Source: Thermoplasmata archaeon (GTDB lineage: Archaea > Thermoplasmatota > Thermoplasmata > Thermoplasmatales > Thermoplasmataceae). Taken from it: 5,489 bases of DNA. The notes below the pieces were generated by a model. It saw only the letters and a list, made by a program, of their open reading frames with translations. It did not search any database and was not told where the DNA came from. The translations under genes were made by a program, and so were the position numbers. The stretch covers positions 1 to 5,489 of the forward strand of contig JAJZOM010000066.1 of assembly GCA_021811505.1 (NCBI GenBank), written 5' to 3'. Positions 1 through 5,476 of this stretch are shown here, piece by piece (within the stretch, counting starts at the first letter, position 1; every line of letters begins with the position of its first letter).

Positions 1-81
1 ATAGTCAACTTTCAGGTAGTAGAAGGTGCCAGAAATAAGAATAACAGCAACAATAGCAAGGGCAACTACCTTTGGGTTCAA
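1..81 (-). CDS. N-terminal fragment of a membrane-anchored or exported protein (partial, runs off the left edge)
   Basis: The minus strand has an open frame from the window edge up to a stop at 103-105. Translated from a TTG at 81 it starts MNPKVVALAIVAVILISG and continues to an aromatic stretch, FYYLKVDY. That is a short polar start followed by one strongly hydrophobic segment of about 17 residues, typical of a signal peptide or N-terminal membrane anchor. A TATA-like box at 102-111 lies about 26 bp upstream of this TTG, which fits a leaderless transcript and decided the start. An in-frame TTG at 90 would add three residues (MKI) and has GAGGT just upstream, but the spacing is only one base. 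Only 27 codons are visible, so the protein family cannot be recognised. Its promoter lies just outside the left end of the insertion element. Confidence 0.55.
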   Translation of the reverse strand, partial: MNPKVVALAIVAVILISGTFYYLKVDY

Positions 82-101
82 TATTTTCAAAACCTCAAGA
101 C

Positions 102-111
102 CTTATTTAAG
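102..111 (-). promoter_or_regulatory. TATA-like box of the partial left-edge gene
   Basis: On the minus strand this reads CTTAAATAAG, close to the archaeal box A. Its centre is about 26 bp upstream of the chosen TTG at 81, the usual distance between box A and the transcription start. The left terminus of the insertion element begins about 16 bp further upstream. Confidence 0.4.
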
Positions 112-126
112 CATTTTGGCACATTC

Positions 127-142
127 TGCTCTGTTGAACAAA
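127..142 (+). repeat. Left terminal inverted repeat of the insertion element
   Basis: The sequence TGCTCTGTTGAACAAA matches the reverse complement of 1543-1558 at 15 of 16 positions; the mismatch is the fifth base. Two further matching T bases lie outside (124-125) after one mismatch. The repeat is 56 bp beyond the transposase stop codon. Confidence 0.7.
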
Positions 143-198
143 GATCCTGATTTTCGCTCTGTCCACTGATCTTCTCTCCTGATCCTGCCTTTCAGGTC

Positions 199-1149
199 TT
201 AATTCATCCCCTTCACCTCCCTCTTCGCCCTCTGGTTTATATAGTCATATGTCCAGAATCTCTGGTATCCTTCAGCTTCCAGACCTTCTGCAGACCTGCT
301 GACACAGTTCTCCCCGAACTTCCTCTTTGTAGCTGAGATAACCCCTTCAGTTCCAGGCCACCTCATCCCGTAATCGTTGTCCTCAGCCCATTTCCTGTAT
401 CCCTTCTCCTGGTATTCCCGGATTGCAGATCTTCTGTATTTTGATCCCCTGCACCGATCCGTGGAGGCATTCTTCCTGATCTTTATGATCGCTTTCGAGC
501 CTATCGTATGCATGAGGTTGAAGAGATTGTTCACGTCGAATGCACCGTCTCCGTAGAATGTCTTCACCTCCACCCCTTTCATGACCGCCTCCCTTATGTG
601 CCTGGATGCGGTTTCCGGTTCCGAAGGACCGGTACCTTCGATGCGTGATTCTATCCCTATGATCTTTTTCGTTCTCACATCTGCTGTGATTATGATGACG
701 AGATGCTTTCTCTGCTTTGCATCAGGATCTCCGTATTTTATCGTCCTGTAGGAACCTGCATTGCTTGTCTTCAATCCCGTACCGTCGGTACCGAGTTCAG
801 CATACTGCATGCCTGAAATGTCCAGTTCAGGCATCATGTCATGGACGCGATACCAGATCGTGGTATAATCACCATATCTCGGTATTATTCCAAGATTAAC
901 AAGCGATCTGGCCATCCCCTCAAGGCCACGGTAGTCCAGGAACTGGTGCCAGATCATCATGAACTGCATGAACGAACCTGGGAAGAGGTACGGTGATCCC
1001 CTCTTCCCCTGATTCATTCTCTTCAGTTCAGAGTCCCACTGATCGGCGAAATCCAGATCGAAGAAGAATTTGCCCCTTATTACGAGTTCCTCGTTGTATT
1101 CTTTCCAGTTTCTTTTGTCCCTGAAAGGCTTTCCCCATCTCGGCATCAT
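199..1149 (-). CDS. IS5-family-like DDE transposase
   Basis: This 316-residue protein would cut and join the ends of the surrounding insertion element. The N-terminal part (about residues 20-110) has the IS5-type layout: a stretch with RGSPYLFPGSFMQF followed by LDYRGLEGMARSL and a YTTIWYR segment. The catalytic domain follows, with candidate triad residues Asp122 in GTDGTG, Asp201 in YGDGAFD, and Glu268 in GTEGVISATKRKFGE, the last with downstream basic residues as in the family. The usual HLVIIITADV strand lies between the first two acids. Length is normal and the frame is unbroken, so the enzyme may be active. Two ATG codons are in tandem (1149 and 1146); the TATA tract at 1171-1180 lies about 27 bp upstream of 1149, favouring a leaderless start there. 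No ribosome binding site is seen. Family is recognised from motifs, not from a search. Confidence 0.9.
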   Translation of the reverse strand: MMPRWGKPFRDKRNWKEYNEELVIRGKFFFDLDFADQWDSELKRMNQGKRGSPYLFPGSFMQFMMIWHQFLDYRGLEGMARSLVNLGIIPRYGDYTTIWYRVHDMMPELDISGMQYAELGTDGTGLKTSNAGSYRTIKYGDPDAKQRKHLVIIITADVRTKKIIGIESRIEGTGPSEPETASRHIREAVMKGVEVKTFYGDGAFDVNNLFNLMHTIGSKAIIKIRKNASTDRCRGSKYRRSAIREYQEKGYRKWAEDNDYGMRWPGTEGVISATKRKFGENCVSRSAEGLEAEGYQRFWTYDYINQRAKREVKGMN

Positions 1150-1150
1150 A

Positions 1151-1168
1151 ACTGTATGTACATACAGT
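1151..1168. promoter_or_regulatory. 18-bp perfect palindrome, candidate operator
   Basis: ACTGTATGTACATACAGT is identical to its own reverse complement across all 18 bases. It ends one base before the transposase ATG and lies between that ATG and the shared TATA tract, so a bound protein would sit on the transposase core promoter and start site. Relative to the plus-strand gene it lies upstream of the TATA box. It contains an in-frame ATG (1156) that could be mistaken for the start of the plus-strand gene. The palindrome is seen directly; the operator role is inference. Confidence 0.5.
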
Positions 1169-1170
1169 CA

Positions 1171-1182
1171 TATATTTATATC
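1171..1182. promoter_or_regulatory. Shared bidirectional TATA box for the transposase and the divergent small gene
   Basis: The tract TATATTTATATC can serve as box A on either strand. On the plus strand the centre near 1178 is about 26 bp upstream of the ATG at 1204. On the minus strand TATAAATA is centred near 1176.5, about 27 bp upstream of the ATG at 1149. Both distances match an archaeal transcription start at the first base of the start codon. Confidence 0.55.
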
Positions 1183-1203
1183 GCAATTCCGCCTATTCCG
1201 GAC

Positions 1204-1506
1204 ATGAAGGGCACACTGATTGTCTTCACAATACCAAGGTCAAGGAAGGGTGTCAGCCCCGGTTCTTACTCAAGATTTTACAGGAAACTTTACGGTTACA
1301 ACAACTCCTCACACTACGGAAGATACCATAAACGGATCCCTGGGTTCCTTGACAACTACAGATACGTGAAGTATGCCAATGGCGTTATTGTCACGAGAAC
1401 AGAGGCAAGTGAGGCGATTGTTGAGTTCCTGAAAAATAACCAAGCGGAAGTACACCGCTGGGATGTTGAAATATCAGATCACGAGCAGAAGGAGCTGGAA
1501 GCGTAA
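1204..1506 (+). CDS. 100-residue protein of unknown function, accessory gene of the insertion element
   Basis: I do not recognise the family with confidence. The protein starts MKGTLIVFTIPRSRKG, a beta strand followed by a basic loop. Next comes a probable helix (SYSRFYRKLYG, residues 21-31), then a segment rich in Tyr, His and Gly (SSHYGRYHKRIPGFLD, 35-50). Two strands (RYVKYA, 52-57; GVIVTR, 60-65), a helix (EASEAIVEFLKNN, 67-79), a strand (AEVHRWDVEI) and an acidic end complete it. This order resembles a ferredoxin-like alpha/beta fold, the fold class of Cas2 and other small nucleic-acid-binding proteins, but the aspartate usual at the end of Cas2 strand 1 is absent (Thr-Ile-Pro here). The start at 1204 is chosen because the TATA tract lies inside the longer reading frame that opens at 1156. 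Its position inside the inverted repeats suggests a role in transposition or its control; that is inference. Confidence 0.75.
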   Translation: MKGTLIVFTIPRSRKGVSPGSYSRFYRKLYGYNNSSHYGRYHKRIPGFLDNYRYVKYANGVIVTRTEASEAIVEFLKNNQAEVHRWDVEISDHEQKELEA

Positions 1507-1542
1507 GGGAGATATCGCTACGGACTACATGTCGTTTAAGTA

Positions 1543-1558
1543 TTTGTTCAACACAGCA
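1543..1558 (-). repeat. Right terminal inverted repeat of the insertion element
   Basis: Read on the minus strand this is TGCTGTGTTGAACAAA, matching the left terminus at 127-142 in 15 of 16 positions. It begins 36 bp after the stop codon of the 100-residue gene, so that gene falls inside the element. Confidence 0.7.
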
Positions 1559-1973
1559 TAAGGATTTCATAGCGGATGGACGTTCGGGAAACCACGGATC
1601 CGGCAATATTGAGTAATCTCATGGAGGATTATCAACCCTGAAGATAATGAATGTTTGCCATAATTCTGTGCAGGAAATCGATCCTCAGCTTCTGTGACTG
1701 GTATTGGCTGATTTAATCTGCGGGTGTGATTGATCATATTCGCTGATAAGAAAAAGTTCAGCAGATCACCTGATGGGAGGAATCTCCATGAAAAACCGGG
1801 ACGGATCCCAGTGCCCTCATCGAAACCATTGACTATTTTCACAGTCCCACTAAATTGTTCGCACATCCCGCGAGAAATTCAAGCAATAGAGTCATTCTCG
1901 CATGACACCGCTCCAATTTTGCTTCCAAAACGAACTAGAACATCCTGCACGCCTCATGGATAGGCGAAACTAG
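1559..1973. other. Spacer of about 415 bp without a supportable gene
   Basis: The stretch lies between the right end of the insertion element and the stop codon of the broken minus-strand gene. Short open frames exist on both strands (for example 1730-1963 plus and 1567-1866 minus), but they start at weak codons, overlap each other and resemble no family that I can name with confidence. No tRNA, long repeat or clear promoter was seen. A GC-rich hairpin occurs at 1950-1966 (CGCCT / AGGCG, 7-base loop), just beyond the minus-strand stop codon; without a following U-run it is only a weak candidate for a transcript end. Confidence 0.5.
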
Positions 1974-2583
1974 TCAACAACGTCCAGCCGGAATAGGAGG
2001 GGTCGGCCCTTCGTATGACTTCTTTACCACTGAACTGCTCAGTTGAAAGTGATACGATCCAACAAATACCGTTGGTGTCAGTAGGAAAGAGTAAGAGACA
2101 CTGTAGCTTCCACACGAGAATGAAAATGGCTGGGAATAGTTAGCCATCCATAAAAGAATCCTGTCAGAATTCAGACTATATGCATAACCGGGAAATGAAG
2201 CACCAACCTGCGTTCCATTCTGGAGTAACTTCACGTCAGAAATGGTAAATGTGATTGCAGAGACCGGGGATGAAAGGCTCTGGTTAAGAACCATTACGTA
2301 CAGTCCCAGAGTAAAAACGGTACCATCACGCAAAATATCCGGAGCGGCTTGCATTAGAAACACATAACTTATCGCGCTCTTTCTGTAAGTTACATTAAGA
2401 AAGCTCACTGACGGGTAAGAGTTGGCCCTAGTAGTATGCGAATTGATGTAAAAATGTCATCTTGGAGGTTCTGACAGGCATCAGGGGAGGAGATGTATCT
2501 TCGCTCCAGACTGTGTAAGAAAGGGATACCGATAACAACGCGACAACTATGATCAATGGGTATAGTCTCTTTGATTTCATCAT
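1974..2583 (-). pseudogene. Frameshifted small secreted protein, paralogue of its upstream neighbour
   Basis: The N-terminal part reads from tandem ATGs (2583, 2580) as MMKSKRLYPLIIVVALLSVS, a signal peptide or membrane anchor, and stays in frame to KMTF before ending at a TAG near 2430. The rest of the protein continues in another frame down to the stop at 1974. Removing one base from the five-A run at 2450-2454 (T on the coding strand) joins both parts into 202 residues. The joined product aligns along its length with the 196-residue protein encoded at 2681-3271: LNVTY with LNSTY, ISYVFLM with VSYFIFL, FTISDVKLLQNGTQVG with FKISNFSLYVNGTNLG, CGSYSVSYSF with CGNYTVSYSF, and both end in Cys. 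GGTGAT directly precedes the first ATG and is three bases before the second. The break could be a real mutation, a sequencing or assembly error in a homopolymer, or, less likely, +1 recoding. Confidence 0.75.
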
Positions 2584-2591
2584 ATCACCCC
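2584..2591 (-). promoter_or_regulatory. Ribosome binding site of the frameshifted gene
   Basis: The coding strand reads GGGGTGAT, a good match to the complement of the archaeal 16S rRNA 3' end, immediately before ATGATG. Three bases of spacing to the second ATG make the start at 2580 a reasonable alternative to 2583. It shows that translation starts in this frame, about 130 bp upstream of the frameshift, rather than at the internal GTG at 2408. Confidence 0.55.
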
Positions 2592-2680
2592 AACTTGAAT
2601 GTGCAAACTGAACATCTCCGATGGAAAACGGCAAATTGGCTGTTCCTCCATAAAAGTGCATGTGCCAAAAATTATTTGGG

Positions 2681-3271
2681 TCAACATTTTTGCTGAGACT
2701 CCGGTCCAGAGAAATTCTTCGTAACACTCATCGGTGATTGTGCAGTTGGGAATATTCCGGGAATAGGAGGCGGAGTGAAAGAAAATGAGTAGGAGACCGT
2801 ATAATTGCCACATTGAATAGTGTACGGGATCACGTTCGAATACTCCATAGAAAATACAGATTGATTATCCGATACACTGCCGCCCATATACGTGGGACCT
2901 AAATTAGTTCCATTCACATAAAGGCTGAAATTGGAGATCTTGAAATTTACAGGGGAAAAAGAGGATGATGTATCTTTAACAAGAATGAAGTCCAGAAACA
3001 CCCCCACCTCCGAACCCCCAGAAAAATATGGAGGCAAATTAAGGAAAATGAAGTACGACACTTTACCTCCATCGTAACTGTAATTTAGTTGATAAGTGGA
3101 ATTCAGTAAATTGTGTTGCTCGCCATAAGCAACCGCAAAGCTGTCACTTGTGGCCTTCAAGGTTGGAGTCGATGAATTATTGGCAATTCTGAGGTCCATC
3201 ATAGAAAAGGAGAGCCCAGCAACTGTGATTCCTATGACCAGCACGGTCACGAGCTTCATGTTTCGGTTCAT
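2681..3271 (-). CDS. Small secreted or membrane-anchored protein of unknown function, with a C-terminal cysteine
   Basis: This 196-residue protein has a short basic start (MNRNMK), a hydrophobic signal or anchor segment (residues 6-24) and an extracellular part rich in Ser, Asn, Tyr and Phe with several N-X-S/T sequons (for example 57, 64, 114 and 120). The alternating hydrophobic pattern suggests an all-beta domain. Only two cysteines occur: Cys154 in QCGNYTVSYSF and Cys196, the last residue. Both are kept in the broken paralogue downstream, so a disulfide or a cross-link through the C-terminus is plausible. The start at 3271 is supported by GGTGA five bases upstream; an internal ATG four codons later is less well placed. 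It follows the large surface-protein gene on the same strand after 148 bp, probably in one transcript. I do not recognise the family; secretion is well supported, the job is not. Confidence 0.8.
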   Translation of the reverse strand: MNRNMKLVTVLVIGITVAGLSFSMMDLRIANNSSTPTLKATSDSFAVAYGEQHNLLNSTYQLNYSYDGGKVSYFIFLNLPPYFSGGSEVGVFLDFILVKDTSSSFSPVNFKISNFSLYVNGTNLGPTYMGGSVSDNQSVFSMEYSNVIPYTIQCGNYTVSYSFSFTPPPIPGIFPTAQSPMSVTKNFSGPESQQKC

Positions 3272-3276
3272 TTTTT

Positions 3277-3281
3277 CACCA
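3277..3281 (-). promoter_or_regulatory. Ribosome binding site of the 196-residue protein gene
   Basis: GGTGA on the coding strand lies five bases before the ATG at 3271. It supports this start and suggests a gene translated from within a longer mRNA, because in leaderless-transcript archaea such sites are mainly found on internal operon genes. Confidence 0.55.
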
Positions 3282-3419
3282 TCGATAATTTTTGATCATC
3301 GGTTTCCTCATAAGTGTTGCGATCTGATGAAGTTCTCACGTGTAAAGAAAGCGCTATCGCCGGAATCAGGTGCCGCAGAAACAGATCGGAACGAGGTGAA
3401 CCGATATCCCAGTTATCTT

Positions 3420-5351
3420 TCATGCTAGGATCCCGTATCCAAGAGTAAAATACATTTCAGAAATACCTCCATAAATACCAAATCCCTGAGCGTTTTTGGG
3501 TGTGACACCGTTATTATCAAAATACGAACAGTCGGTTATCTCCACGTTTGTAGAAAAACGAAAAGTCACCAAGGCAGGGTTATTTATATTTCCAACATTT
3601 GCATTTTGAAATTCCGTGTTGTATAAGTAAGTCGGAAATAGAAAAGACGGTGTAAACCCATCTGAAGAATACCAGTCTCCGAGAGTATAATACACGGTTG
3701 TGTAATTTGTTGCGAACTTATATGTCCCAGAATTAAATTCCACTTGAAAGTAATTCTGACCTTGGTTAATTGTCTGGCTAAAGTGGTTATTCAGCACAAG
3801 ATGATACACGCTTAGGGTCCCTATGAGTGCACCTAGAGCGTCTCCGGCCCACTCATCAGCCAATGGGATTGCAATAGACAAGGCAAGACTAAATGCCTGT
3901 GAAAGATAACTCTCAGATTGAAGCAGAGAAGAATTACTTCCTGAATTTCTTTGAAAAAAGAATGTATCAGCTCCCGTGTTTGGATCTGGAGACCACAGTG
4001 GGTTAATTCCGTTAGACGTGTTAATTTCCTGAATCCCTTGAGATATATAGTTTACAGCAAAATTTGAAGAAACAGGCAAGAACGAGGAAAATAGAGCCAA
4101 TGAAAATTCAGAACCTTCCACCTGTGGAGAAGAGGGGCCGCCAGACGACAATACTATCTTCCCAATCTCCGACCCGTGTGAATTGAATACGGTTGGGTCG
4201 AAAGTGCTCGACATCGCAACGGGGAACCTAGTCAAGGTCGTTATACCGTGCATCAGAGAACCTGTAGAACCATATTGATTTGAAACGACTACTCTCATCT
4301 CGGACCAGTCATAGCCCATCGGCCCAAAAGGTAATCTCCAGATAAATTCATGGGAGAGTCCCGAACCGACATAGTCTGATACAACAGTAGACCAGAGCTC
4401 ACTTGTATAATTCATTGCTTGGAGTTGCCAAGTACATCCGCCGTAACCCGCAGAAACGAGACTAGCATTGACATAGATATATTGACCGGGCACCGCGTGA
4501 TCAGTTGACAGCGACATTGACGGATTCAACGGTTGTCCATCGCTACCCCCGGACGGCGGGCGAGGAAAGATCATGGGTCTTATAAGCGGATCAATCGTGA
4601 ACGTTTCATTTGCAGAAAGAGTAAGAGGACCAAAGGGGAGAGCGATCCGGTTTCCGGAAGGTGAAATGGACAATACTCCGGCTGAAAATATCGACTGTTC
4701 ATTCTTCCAGGATATGGACAGATTTCCCGTGCTTATGCTCCAGTCCTTTGATCCTATGAGGAAATTCTGGTTTCCCATTCCACGGGACGAATGTATTGCC
4801 TGTGGATTGAAACCTCCGATCTGTGCGTTCCTGCTATGATTCACTGTCATGGAGAATGCACTCATGAAGGTACCTGAGGAATTCTCAATGTTCTTAATCG
4901 CAACGCTTGCATCTATTCCACCATTAATGAAGGAGAATATCTCCGCGATCCTGATATTGTGGTTCCACCTGATCATGACGGCGGAGTTCTGGTAGGCATT
5001 TTCTATCCTTGTCGTGCGGTAGTGGGAGAATGTCTGGACTGTCAGGGGAGAACTTCCATTTCCACTGCTGAAAGGCGTATATACCGGCGATGCCGGGTTG
5101 ATCTGATATACAGACCATGAGGCCGGATACATGCTGTTTCCAAATCCAACATATGCGTTCTGTCCGGAAAATTGAACGTATTCGTTTCCATACCGGTATA
5201 TCACGGGTGACTGTTGCTGATGTGAATCTGCATACTGAATTATAGGAAGCACCATGAGTGCTGCAACGCCTATTGTGATGATAAGTACAAGCAGCCGATT
5301 ACTCTCTCTCTCTGGAATTCCCTCATATGAATATCTTCCGTGAATGTTCAT
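3420..5351 (-). CDS. Large membrane-anchored surface protein of unknown function
   Basis: The 643-residue product begins with a polar 19-residue stretch, followed by one hydrophobic segment (about 20-38, LLVLIITIGVAALMVLPII); the rest would lie outside the cell. Residues 50-260 are beta-rich, with RIENAYQNSAVMIRWNHN and a closing NETFTIDPLIRP, a pattern I associate with large surface proteins of Thermoplasmatales (recalled, not searched). A Pro/Gly-rich linker (261-277) leads to a probable Ig- or PKD-like beta domain (278-375). The last part (380-643) is Ser/Asn/Tyr-rich and holds a second, Ala/Gly-rich hydrophobic stretch (about 483-519). N-glycosylation sequons are numerous (98, 157, 171, 210, 248, 295, 314, 444, 473, 549). 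Only two cysteines occur (306, 608). No catalytic motif is visible. There is no ribosome binding site before the ATG at 5351, which fits a leaderless first gene of an operon. DNA for about the last 220 residues is more AT-rich than the rest. Confidence 0.85.
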   Translation of the reverse strand: MNIHGRYSYEGIPERESNRLLVLIITIGVAALMVLPIIQYADSHQQQSPVIYRYGNEYVQFSGQNAYVGFGNSMYPASWSVYQINPASPVYTPFSSGNGSSPLTVQTFSHYRTTRIENAYQNSAVMIRWNHNIRIAEIFSFINGGIDASVAIKNIENSSGTFMSAFSMTVNHSRNAQIGGFNPQAIHSSRGMGNQNFLIGSKDWSISTGNLSISWKNEQSIFSAGVLSISPSGNRIALPFGPLTLSANETFTIDPLIRPMIFPRPPSGGSDGQPLNPSMSLSTDHAVPGQYIYVNASLVSAGYGGCTWQLQAMNYTSELWSTVVSDYVGSGLSHEFIWRLPFGPMGYDWSEMRVVVSNQYGSTGSLMHGITTLTRFPVAMSSTFDPTVFNSHGSEIGKIVLSSGGPSSPQVEGSEFSLALFSSFLPVSSNFAVNYISQGIQEINTSNGINPLWSPDPNTGADTFFFQRNSGSNSSLLQSESYLSQAFSLALSIAIPLADEWAGDALGALIGTLSVYHLVLNNHFSQTINQGQNYFQVEFNSGTYKFATNYTTVYYTLGDWYSSDGFTPSFLFPTYLYNTEFQNANVGNINNPALVTFRFSTNVEITDCSYFDNNGVTPKNAQGFGIYGGISEMYFTLGYGILA

Positions 5352-5370
5352 ACAGAAGTCTAAATGTATT

Positions 5371-5382
5371 AGGATTAATCCT
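5371..5382 (-). promoter_or_regulatory. Putative promoter element of the surface-protein operon within a 12-bp palindrome
   Basis: AGGATTAATCCT is a perfect 12-bp palindrome. Its AT core is centred about 26 bp upstream of the ATG at 5351, where an archaeal TATA box of a leaderless transcript should be. The core ATTAAT is a poor TATA box, so the site may be a weak or regulated promoter, or the match may be chance. Confidence 0.3.
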
Positions 5383-5451
5383 TAACTCTTCGTTTTTTAC
5401 GGTATAGATTAACAAACCGTTTTCTCTAGATCATCGTCGAACCCGTTATTT

Positions 5452-5476
5452 GACCGATTCTGGTAACAATCCGGTC
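5452..5476. repeat. Imperfect inverted repeat upstream of the surface-protein operon
   Basis: GACCGATT (5452-5459) pairs with AATCCGGTC (5468-5476) with one bulged base and an 8-base loop. It lies about 100 bp upstream of the 643-residue gene start. No U-run follows on either strand, so it is not a typical terminator; a protein-binding site or the 3' end of the gene beyond the window are alternatives. The remaining bases 5383-5451 show nothing clear. Confidence 0.3.

Larger units (their letters stand above)
127..1558. mobile_element. IS5-like insertion sequence, about 1.43 kb, carrying a divergent accessory gene
   Basis: The unit is bounded by inverted repeats at 127-142 and 1543-1558 (15 of 16 positions match). 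It contains a complete DDE transposase gene on the minus strand and a divergent 100-codon gene on the plus strand. The flanks do not show an obvious target-site duplication: bases just left of 127 read cacattc and bases just right of 1558 read taaggat, so the insertion may be old, its ends may be slightly misplaced, or one flank may be rearranged. Typical one-gene IS5-family elements are shorter, and the extra length here is accounted for by the second gene. The placement of both genes inside the repeats is seen directly; assigning them to one mobile unit is inference. Confidence 0.7.

Noticed and set aside
120..126. Target-site duplication flanking the insertion element
   Set aside because: Comparing the bases outside both ends in several registers gave no convincing matching 2-4 bp repeat.
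184..196. Small hairpin CCTG / CAGG just after the transposase stop codon
   Set aside because: The stem is only four base pairs and no U-run follows, so a terminator call is not supported.
717..899. 60-codon plus-strand frame inside the transposase gene
   Set aside because: It lies opposite an intact, motif-bearing transposase and has no protein-like pattern; it is a shadow frame.
1156..1203. Upstream start for the plus-strand gene that would add 16 residues (MYIQSYIYIAIPPIPD)
   Set aside because: The extension is encoded by the palindrome and the TATA tract themselves, and the ATG at 1204 is at the right distance from that tract for a leaderless start.
1391..1606. 71-codon minus-strand frame opposite the 100-residue gene
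   Set aside because: It crosses the right end of the element, has no recognisable signal and overlaps a better supported gene.
1776..1826. Very short plus-strand frame starting MKNRDGSQC, preceded by GGAGG
   Set aside because: It has only about 13 codons before a stop, and the GGAGG can be explained by chance; nothing else supports translation.
2440..2460. Programmed ribosomal frameshifting at the T-rich site (coding strand ACA TTT TTA)
   Set aside because: The needed shift is +1, not the common -1 type, and there is no obvious stimulatory structure; mutation or sequencing error is simpler, although not excluded.
2580..2813. 77-codon minus-strand frame between the two secreted paralogues
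   Set aside because: It overlaps the end of one gene and the start of the next in another frame, without a ribosome binding site or homology to either.
3385..3405. Hairpin ATCGG / CCGAT in the gap after the large surface-protein gene
   Set aside because: A five-base stem with an 11-base loop and no U-run is weak, and the next gene's ribosome binding site suggests that transcription continues.
4573..4839. 88-codon plus-strand frame inside the large surface-protein gene
   Set aside because: It is the antisense shadow of a long coding frame with clear domain structure.
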